From Hyphomicrobiales bacterium (GTDB lineage Bacteria > Pseudomonadota > Alphaproteobacteria > Rhizobiales > Rhizobiaceae), in contig UBQW01000025.1 of NCBI GenBank assembly GCA_900467745.1, positions 1 to 64,000 of the forward strand: a stretch of 64,000 nucleotides of DNA, in the 5' to 3' direction. Shown piece by piece: positions 58,260 through 64,000 of this stretch; the first letter of the stretch is position 1, and every line of letters begins with the position of its first letter. The notes beneath the pieces were generated by a model, which was not told the origin of the DNA, searched no databases, and saw nothing but the letters and a program-made list of their open reading frames with translations. A program made the translations under genes and the position numbers.

Positions 58260-59651
58260 CTATTGCGCGAGATCGGCCGAGGCCGATCGGGTTGGCGGCG
58301 GCAGCTTCGCCAATATCTCCTTCAGCAGAATTTCCGGCCGGTATCTGAGCCAGCTCGGTGTCAGGCCGAGCCTGACCATGACGAGACTGGCCGACGGCAC
58401 GATCACCATGCTCTGTCCATCATGTCCTTCCAGCCAGAAGGCGTCGTCCGGAATACCGGTCTCCCCGCTCCTGCCGCTGCCAGGCGGGCGAAGCCAGGAC
58501 TGACCATGCGAATACATGCCGCCGGAAGATGCCGTCGGCGTACGCATCATGCTCATGAAGCTCTCGGGCAGCAGCCTCTCGCCGTTCCAGACCCCATCCT
58601 GTAGCAGGAACTGACCGAAGCGGACCCAATCGCGCGCCGTCGCATAGAGATAGGAACTGCCGGCGAAAGTTCCGCGCGCATCCACTTCGAACACCGCGCT
58701 CGACATGCCGAGCGGATCGAACAGCGCCGTCCTTGGATAGTCGATCGCCTGCTTCTCGTCGCCAAGGCGATCCATCCAGATGCGGGAGATCAGGACGGAT
58801 GTTCCGCTGGAGTAGTTGAACTGCGTGCCGGGGTCGTCATCGAGGTCAAGACTTGCCGGCAGCGCCGTCTGGTCCGCGTCGAGATAGAGCATGCGCGTGA
58901 CGTCGGCCACCGTGCCATAATCCTCGTTGAACCTGAGGCCGCTCTCCATCCCAAGCAGCTGCCCAAGCGTGATCTGCGACCGCTTGTCGTCGCGCCATTG
59001 CGCAAACAGCCCGGCATCCTCGGCGCCGATCTTGCCGTCTAGCATCAACCGACCGACGAGCGCCGCGTTGACCGTCTTGGTCATCGACCAGCCGATCAAT
59101 GGCGTTTGCGGCCCGAAACCCTTGCCGTAGTTCTCCGCGACGATCTTGCCGTCATGCAAGACGACCACGGCGCGCATATGCTCGCCGGTCAAATCAGGGT
59201 CGGCAAGCAGTGCTGCAATCGCCGCGTTGTTCTCGATCGGCAACGCGGCCGCGTCCTGTGCAGGCTTCGCAACGACAGGCTCGGGCACCGCCTTTCGCGC
59301 AGCGGCGAAATCGCCATCCGGCACGGCGGTGCAGCCGAGACCATCGCGGTAGATCGCATAATTGGCGGCAAACAGCCCGAGGATGCGCGCCGTCACCTGC
59401 TTGCCGGCCTCATCGACCTGCACGCGAATCAGCCTCAGCAGTGGATTGCCGGGCGCCTGGACATCCTCGGCCAGCACGGCATCCGCGTCGCGCCCGGCCA
59501 GGAAGACATTCGAGCAGACGATCTTCGCCGCATAGCCGTCGCCGATCCGGAGCAGCTCCGGTGGCCTGACATAAAGCCAGCCCGCACCCGCAACGACGAT
59601 AACGGCGACACCCGCAGCCGCCGCCTTCAAGATGCGCAGAACGCGTCCCAT
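58260..59651 (-). CDS. Serine beta-lactamase-fold hydrolase, membrane-anchored
   Basis: 463 residues from the ATG at 59651, which has GGGGAGGGG upstream. A membrane anchor (about 10-28) is followed by a region of about 120 residues without known homology and then a class C beta-lactamase/esterase domain. S189-M-T-K192 (GWSMTKTV) is the catalytic Ser-x-x-Lys; YSSG (FNYSSGTSVL) replaces the Tyr-x-Asn; the third motif region is LEGHDGQSMV. Such proteins are D-Ala carboxypeptidases, esterases or peptidases rather than drug-resistance enzymes in most cases. It converges with the SLT lipoprotein gene. Confidence 0.87.
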   Translation of the reverse strand: MGRVLRILKAAAAGVAVIVVAGAGWLYVRPPELLRIGDGYAAKIVCSNVFLAGRDADAVLAEDVQAPGNPLLRLIRVQVDEAGKQVTARILGLFAANYAIYRDGLGCTAVPDGDFAAARKAVPEPVVAKPAQDAAALPIENNAAIAALLADPDLTGEHMRAVVVLHDGKIVAENYGKGFGPQTPLIGWSMTKTVNAALVGRLMLDGKIGAEDAGLFAQWRDDKRSQITLGQLLGMESGLRFNEDYGTVADVTRMLYLDADQTALPASLDLDDDPGTQFNYSSGTSVLISRIWMDRLGDEKQAIDYPRTALFDPLGMSSAVFEVDARGTFAGSSYLYATARDWVRFGQFLLQDGVWNGERLLPESFMSMMRTPTASSGGMYSHGQSWLRPPGSGRSGETGIPDDAFWLEGHDGQSMVIVPSASLVMVRLGLTPSWLRYRPEILLKEILAKLPPPTRSASADLAQ

Positions 59652-59765
59652 GAGCACCCCTCCCCAGCCAATAGAGAAACAGGAAAATTGCCCTTTAGAA
59701 AGCGCCGTCAAGTACCGGCCGCTCCCAATTGCGCGAGGCACCCACAGCCAGGCCGCCCACAGGCA

Positions 59766-59783
59766 ACGTCATCAAACTGTAGC
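59766..59783 (+). promoter_or_regulatory. Weak PHO-box-like sequence upstream of btaA
   Basis: Two half-sites ACGTCAT and CTGTAGC are separated by four bases, as in the PhoB consensus CTGTCAT-N4-CTGTCAT; 9 of 14 consensus bases match. It is about 48 bases before the btaA start codon. The second half is poor. Phosphate control of btaAB in rhizobia supports the idea; the motif alone does not prove it. Confidence 0.3.
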
Positions 59784-59830
59784 GCCGTCGCGTTAAACGC
59801 CCTGAACGCTAAATGTTGAGAGACTCACTT

Positions 59831-61075
59831 ATGACGGAATTTGCCCCGGATGCCGGCTTCCGCAAGAACCGGAAACTCAAGGCAGCTCTTCTCCGCCACA
59901 AGGCCTTTTCGAAAGAGGGTCTGTCCGAACGTCTTTTCGGGCTCCTCTTTTCCGGCCTCGTCTATCCGCAGATCTGGGAAGATCCCGATCTCGACATGAA
60001 GGCGATGGAGCTTGAGCCGCATCACCGCATCGTCACCATCGGCTCCGGCGGCTGCAACATGCTCGCCTATCTCTCGCAGAGCCCGGCCTCCATCGACGTC
60101 GTCGACCTCAACCCGCACCATATCGCGCTGAACAAGCTGAAGCTCGGCGCCTTCCGCCACCTTCCCGCCCATGCCGATCTCGTTCGCTTCCTGGCAAGGC
60201 CGAACCAGTCCGCAAACAGCCAGGCCTTCGATCGCTTCCTGTCGGCCAATCTGGATGAAGCGACGAGCAACTACTGGAACGGCCGCAAGTTCGGCCGCCG
60301 CCGCGTCACCGTCTTCGACCGCAACATCTACAAGACGGGCCTGCTCGGCCGCTTCATCGGCGCAGCTCACCTTCTCGCCCGCGTCCACGGCATCGACCTC
60401 ACCGGCGTTGCCAAGGCGAAGACGATGGAAGAACAGCGCCGGCTCTTCGACGAGAAGATCGCACCTCTGTTCGAAAAGCCTGTCGTGCGCTGGATCACCA
60501 GCCGCAAGAGCTCGCTCTTCGGCCTCGGCATCCCGCCGCAGCAATATGACGAGCTCGCAAGCCTCGCCGCCGACAATTCGATCGCGCCGGTTCTGCGCCA
60601 TCGCCTGGAAAAGCTCACCTGTCATTTCCCGATGCAGGAAAACTACTTTGCCTGGCAGGCTTTCGCCCGCCGCTATGCCGATGAAGGCGAAGGCCCGCTG
60701 CCGACATACCTGAAGGCGGAGCACTACGAGGCGATCCGCGCCAATGTCGATCGCGTCAGCGTCCACCACGCAAGCTTCACCGAACTTCTTGCCGGTGAAC
60801 CCGCCGCCTCGCGCGACCGCTACATCCTGCTCGACGCGCAGGACTGGATGACGGACCAGCAGCTGAACGACGTCTGGTCGGAAATTTCGCGCACCGCCCG
60901 CGACGGCGCCCGCGTCATCTTCCGCACCGCCGCCGAAAAGAGCATCATCGAAGGCCGCCTCTCGCCCGCCATCCGCGACCAGTGGACCTATCTCGAGGAC
61001 CGCTCGCTCGAACTGACCGCACTCGACCGCTCGGCCATCTACGGCGGCTTCCACATCTATGTGAAGAAGCCATGA
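59831..61075 (+). CDS. btaA: S-adenosylmethionine:diacylglycerol 3-amino-3-carboxypropyltransferase
   Basis: 414 residues from the ATG at 59831 (MTEFAPDAGF). First step of betaine-lipid (DGTS) synthesis: it moves the aminocarboxypropyl group of SAM onto diacylglycerol. Family features are LFSGLVYPQIWEDPDLDMKA, the nucleotide-binding-like IGSGGCNMLAYLSQ and VVDLNPHHIALNKLKLGAF. The DGTS pathway replaces phospholipids during phosphate limitation in Sinorhizobium and relatives. The stop codon overlaps btaB by four bases (ATGA). A lysophosphatidyl or phospholipase partner is not in the window. Confidence 0.95.
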   Translation: MTEFAPDAGFRKNRKLKAALLRHKAFSKEGLSERLFGLLFSGLVYPQIWEDPDLDMKAMELEPHHRIVTIGSGGCNMLAYLSQSPASIDVVDLNPHHIALNKLKLGAFRHLPAHADLVRFLARPNQSANSQAFDRFLSANLDEATSNYWNGRKFGRRRVTVFDRNIYKTGLLGRFIGAAHLLARVHGIDLTGVAKAKTMEEQRRLFDEKIAPLFEKPVVRWITSRKSSLFGLGIPPQQYDELASLAADNSIAPVLRHRLEKLTCHFPMQENYFAWQAFARRYADEGEGPLPTYLKAEHYEAIRANVDRVSVHHASFTELLAGEPAASRDRYILLDAQDWMTDQQLNDVWSEISRTARDGARVIFRTAAEKSIIEGRLSPAIRDQWTYLEDRSLELTALDRSAIYGGFHIYVKKP

Positions 61076-61746
61076 GCCGGACGGATATGAGCCCGGTCGA
61101 CGCCCCCTCGGAGAAGCATGCCGACCTGATGGACGGCATGTATCGCTATCAGCGCCATTTCTATGACCTGACGCGCAAATACTATCTACTCGGCCGCGAC
61201 CAGACGATCCTCAATCTCGATCTTATCAAGGGCGCCACGCTGCTCGAGGTCGGCTGCGGAACCGGTCGCAACCTGGCGCTCGCCCACCGGCATTATCCTG
61301 AGGCCAGGCTCTACGGCCTCGACATCTCCCAGGAAATGCTGATCTCGGCCCGCAAGACCTTCGCGGGCCTGAACACCTCGGCCGATTTCCGCGTCGCCGA
61401 CGCCACGGCCTTCAACGCCCGCGATTTCGGCGTCGATGGTTTCGACCGGGTGATGATCTCCTACGCGCTGTCGATGATCCCCGATTGGGAGCTTGCGATC
61501 GACGCATCGCTTGCGGCGCTTGCCCCCGGCGGCCAGCTGCACATCGTCGATTTCGGCCAGCAGGAAGGCCTGCCCGGCTGGTTCCGCGCCCTGCTGCGCT
61601 CCTGGCTCGACAAGTTCCACGTCACGCCGCGCGCGACGCTGCGAGACGTCCTGCAGGCCAAGGCTGACCAGGAAAATGCCCAGCTGATCTTCAAGACGAT
61701 CGGCGGCGGCTATGCCTGGCGCGCGATAATAATTAAGGCCCGCTAA
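61072..61746 (+). CDS. btaB: Diacylglyceryl-homoserine N-methyltransferase
   Basis: 224 residues. Second step of DGTS synthesis, adding three methyl groups to the homoserine head of diacylglyceryl-homoserine. A class I SAM-methyltransferase fold shows motif I LLEVGCGTGRNLALA, an acidic LYGLDISQEML after beta2, and the downstream MISYALSMIPDWE. The N-terminal HADLMDGMYRYQRHFYDLTRKYYLLGRD region is family-specific (quoted in part). Its ATG overlaps the btaA stop codon, showing tight co-expression. Together the pair makes a two-gene operon. Confidence 0.95.
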   Translation: MSRTDMSPVDAPSEKHADLMDGMYRYQRHFYDLTRKYYLLGRDQTILNLDLIKGATLLEVGCGTGRNLALAHRHYPEARLYGLDISQEMLISARKTFAGLNTSADFRVADATAFNARDFGVDGFDRVMISYALSMIPDWELAIDASLAALAPGGQLHIVDFGQQEGLPGWFRALLRSWLDKFHVTPRATLRDVLQAKADQENAQLIFKTIGGGYAWRAIIIKAR

Positions 61747-61876
61747 TATTTAGCTTGAAACTAACCGATTTTTTACGTTGATATGGTGAATAGAGAGGGC
61801 ATCTAAGCGCTGGACGCGTCAATTCGAAGGTCAGGCTGTGGGGCAAAAAGATCATTCGGTTCACGACGGAACATCC

Positions 61877-62674
61877 ATGCGCCGGCTTCTGTTATGCGTA
61901 TTGCCCCTTGCCCTTATGCTCGCTGGCTGCACCTCCTCGGGCTATGACTATCTCTCCACCGCCTCGATAAAGCCGAAGATGCGCTTTCAGGACACCGATC
62001 CGCAGGATTTCGGGCCTAAGCATCCGCAGCAAAACGCCATCCACGGCATCGACATCTCCAAGTGGCAGGGCGATATCGACTGGCAGACGGTGCGCAAATC
62101 GGGCGTCGACTTCGCCTTCATCAAGGCGACCGAAGGCAAGGACCGCATCGACCCGCGCTTCAGCGAATACTGGCAGGAAGCCCGCCAGGTCGGCATTCCT
62201 CACGCCCCCTATCATTTCTACTATTTCTGCTCGTCCGCCGACGAACAGGCGGACTGGTTCATCAGCAACGTGCCGAAGGAATCCATGAAGCTGCCGCCGG
62301 TGCTCGATGTCGAGTGGAACGGTGAATCGAAGACCTGCCGCACACGTCCCGATCCCGAGACCGTGCGCTCCGAGATCAAGCGCTTCATGGACAGGCTCGA
62401 GGCCTATTACGGCAAGCGCCCGATCATCTACACCTCGGTCGATTTCCACCGCGAAAATCTCGACGGCTATTTCCAGGATTATCACTTCTGGGTCCGTTCC
62501 GTCGCGAAGCACCCCGAGGTCACCTACGCCAACCGTCGCTGGGCCTTCTGGCAGTACACCTCGACCGGCGTGATCCCCGGGATCAAGGGCCCGACTGACA
62601 TTAACGTGTTCGCGGGTTCGGCGAAGAACTGGAATAACTGGGTCGCTGCCGTGTCCAAGGATAGGAATTCTTAG
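61877..62674 (+). CDS. GH25 muramidase lipoprotein
   Basis: 265 residues from the ATG at 61877 (MRRLLLCVLPLALML); an upstream GTG at 61838 would add 13 residues before the signal. A lipobox LAGC places Cys18 at the membrane. The GH25 (Chalaropsis-type lysozyme) domain covers about 55-260: GIDISKWQGDIDW with a conserved Asp, FAFIKATEGKD, and the catalytic DVEWNG acid pair. The late WQYTSTG is typical. It cleaves MurNAc-GlcNAc bonds in peptidoglycan. It is downstream of btaB by 130 bases. Confidence 0.93.
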   Translation: MRRLLLCVLPLALMLAGCTSSGYDYLSTASIKPKMRFQDTDPQDFGPKHPQQNAIHGIDISKWQGDIDWQTVRKSGVDFAFIKATEGKDRIDPRFSEYWQEARQVGIPHAPYHFYYFCSSADEQADWFISNVPKESMKLPPVLDVEWNGESKTCRTRPDPETVRSEIKRFMDRLEAYYGKRPIIYTSVDFHRENLDGYFQDYHFWVRSVAKHPEVTYANRRWAFWQYTSTGVIPGIKGPTDINVFAGSAKNWNNWVAAVSKDRNS

Positions 62675-62756
62675 TAACGTCCCGTTTTCTTTCTTGCTTC
62701 TGTCACAATCATTTGGGACATCGACAGCAATTCAAGCAATGACGAGGATACACTCC

Positions 62757-64000
62757 ATGCACCGCACGCCTGCAAGCCGTTCTGCGCTCGCTCTTCTCCT
62801 TGCCGCTGGTCTGGCGACCGGCGCGGCAGCGCAAACACCGGCCCCGGCCGCACCGGCCGGTCAGGCGCCCGCGACGGCGGCAGCCCCCGCCGCTCCGGCT
62901 GTCGCATGTGACGGCGATCTCTCCACCTTCCTCGCCGGCGTCAAGGCCGAAGCGATCGCAGCCGGCGCTTCCGCCGAAGCCGCAGACAAAGCGCTTGCCG
63001 GCGCCCAGATCGATCCGAAGGTGCTGAGCCGCGACCGCGCCCAGGGCGTGTTCAAGCAGACCTTCCTCGAATTCTCGCAGCGCACCGTCAGCCAGGCCCG
63101 CCTCGACATCGGCCGCCAGAAGATGAAGCAGTTCGCCGACGTCTTTTCCCGCGCGGAACAGGAATACGGCGTGCCCCCGGGCGTCATCACCGCCTTCTGG
63201 GCGATGGAAACCGATTTCGGCGCCGTGCAGGGCGATTTCAACACCCGCAACGCGCTCGTGACGCTGGCTCATGATTGCCGCCGTCCGGAACTCTTCCGCC
63301 CGCAGCTGATCGCGCTGATCGAGATGGTCCAGCACGGCGACCTCGACCCTGAAACAAACACCGGCGCCTGGGCCGGCGAAATCGGCCAGGTGCAGATGCT
63401 GCCGCGCGATATCATCGCCTACGGCATGGACGGCGACGGCGACGGCCATGTGCGCCTGAAGCAGAGCGGCCCGGATGCCATCCTGACCGCCGCCAAGTTC
63501 ATCCAGCACCTCGGCTTCCAGAAGGGCCAGCCCTGGCTGCAGGAAGTCACCATCCCGCAGGACCTCCCCTTCGAGAAGTCGGGCCTCGGCGGCACGATGA
63601 CGGCGGGTGAATGGTTCGCGCTCGGCGTCAAGCCGCGCAACGGCGACGTAAGCTTCGGCACGCTGCGCGGCGATCTCGTCCTGCCGCAGGGCCGCCTCGG
63701 ACCGGCGTTCATCGCCTATCCGAACTTCGGCATCTATCTCGAGTGGAACAAGTCCTTCATCTACACGACCTCGGCCGCCTATTTCGCGACCCGCCTCTCC
63801 GGCGCCGAGCCCTATCTGAAGGGCACGCCTGAGCAGGGCCTGACCAACGACCAGATGAAGGAACTGCAGACCAAGCTCGACACGATGGGCCACGACGTCG
63901 GCGCCATCGACGGCATCCTCGGCTCCGGCACCCGCATCGCCATCCAGAAGCAGCAGCAGCGCCTCGGCATGCCAGCCGACGGCTGGGCGACGCCTGCCCT
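62757..64000 (+). CDS. MltB-type lytic transglycosylase (3' end cut by window edge)
   Basis: The frame is open from the ATG at 62757 (GAGGA nine bases upstream) to the right edge: 414 residues so far. A signal peptide (about 1-25, ending GAAA) is followed by an Ala/Pro-rich linker. The SLT_2 domain (about 52-340) has the catalytic Glu151 in FWAMETDFG, with GEIGQVQMLPRDIIAYG and GMDGDGDGHV. A peptidoglycan-binding domain begins near 350 (LQTKLDTMGHDVGAIDG) and runs past the edge. Fifth wall hydrolase of this region. Confidence 0.93.
   Translation, partial: MHRTPASRSALALLLAAGLATGAAAQTPAPAAPAGQAPATAAAPAAPAVACDGDLSTFLAGVKAEAIAAGASAEAADKALAGAQIDPKVLSRDRAQGVFKQTFLEFSQRTVSQARLDIGRQKMKQFADVFSRAEQEYGVPPGVITAFWAMETDFGAVQGDFNTRNALVTLAHDCRRPELFRPQLIALIEMVQHGDLDPETNTGAWAGEIGQVQMLPRDIIAYGMDGDGDGHVRLKQSGPDAILTAAKFIQHLGFQKGQPWLQEVTIPQDLPFEKSGLGGTMTAGEWFALGVKPRNGDVSFGTLRGDLVLPQGRLGPAFIAYPNFGIYLEWNKSFIYTTSAAYFATRLSGAEPYLKGTPEQGLTNDQMKELQTKLDTMGHDVGAIDGILGSGTRIAIQKQQQRLGMPADGWATPA

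Overview
The window comes from the chromosome of a Rhizobiaceae-type alphaproteobacterium (Rhizobium/Agrobacterium relatives). Supporting signs are a dcw cell-division cluster with a long-linker FtsZ followed by lpxC, bamD, recN and ligA, an alphaproteobacterial rnpB, the betaine-lipid pair btaAB, a PPi-type phosphofructokinase, DUF2164 and CreA proteins, high-GC coding sequence, and two intergenic palindromes of a kind widespread in rhizobial genomes. This placement rests on gene content and order; no database search was possible.

Layout. 1-0.4 kb: the 5' part of a visibly AT-rich ATPase gene running off the left edge, probably the border of an acquired segment. 0.65-7.3 kb: small membrane protein, siderophore-interacting reductase, EF-hand protein, CPA1 Na+/H+ antiporter, FucP/GluP-type sugar transporter and nicotinamidase. 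7.3-10.7 kb: DUF2164 protein, AzlCD amino-acid exporter, Xaa-Pro aminopeptidase. 10.8-11.25 kb: a compact candidate unit with a near-perfect sigma-54 promoter, a 49-codon ORF and a strong terminator. 11.3-20.4 kb: prmA, flavin monooxygenase, Sco copper chaperone, a chemoreceptor with its CheW, sugar epimerase, CreA, DnaQ-like exonuclease, SnoaL-like protein and a GNAT acetyltransferase with an in-frame amber codon near its apparent original start. 20.4-48.9 kb: DNA repair (ligA, recN), outer-membrane biogenesis (bamD, lpxC) and the dcw cluster (ftsZ, ftsA, ftsQ, ddlB, then murB to mraZ), nearly all on the minus strand and tightly packed, interrupted between ddlB and murB by a plus-strand MHS transporter and a Tat-exported phosphoesterase. 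49.2-52.4 kb: a small zinc-ribbon protein, RNase P RNA and two tandem FAD amine-oxidase-like paralogues. 52.4-64 kb: a region rich in peptidoglycan hydrolases (two SLT transglycosylases, an amidase, a GH25 muramidase and a truncated MltB-type transglycosylase), together with a DnaJ/TerB protein, PPi-PFK, a LysE exporter, a beta-lactamase-fold hydrolase and btaAB.

How the genes work together. The mraZ-to-ftsZ genes make lipid II (murE, murF, mraY, murD, murG, murC, murB, ddlB) and build the divisome (ftsL, ftsI, ftsW, ftsQ, ftsA, ftsZ). Stop/start overlaps join murF-murE, murC-murG, murB-murC and ftsA-ftsQ, suggesting translational coupling. A possible autoregulatory site of four TGGG boxes with 10-bp period lies over a candidate mraZ promoter, and CtrA-like motifs lie upstream of ddlB and mraZ. 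The right-hand hydrolases could remodel the wall made by this cluster. btaAB converts diacylglycerol to the phosphorus-free lipid DGTS, normally made when phosphate is scarce.

I did not find a clearly novel multi-gene system. The observations most worth following up are the sigma-54 mini-transcript, the mraZ operator, the interrupted GNAT gene and the truncated ATPase at the left edge.
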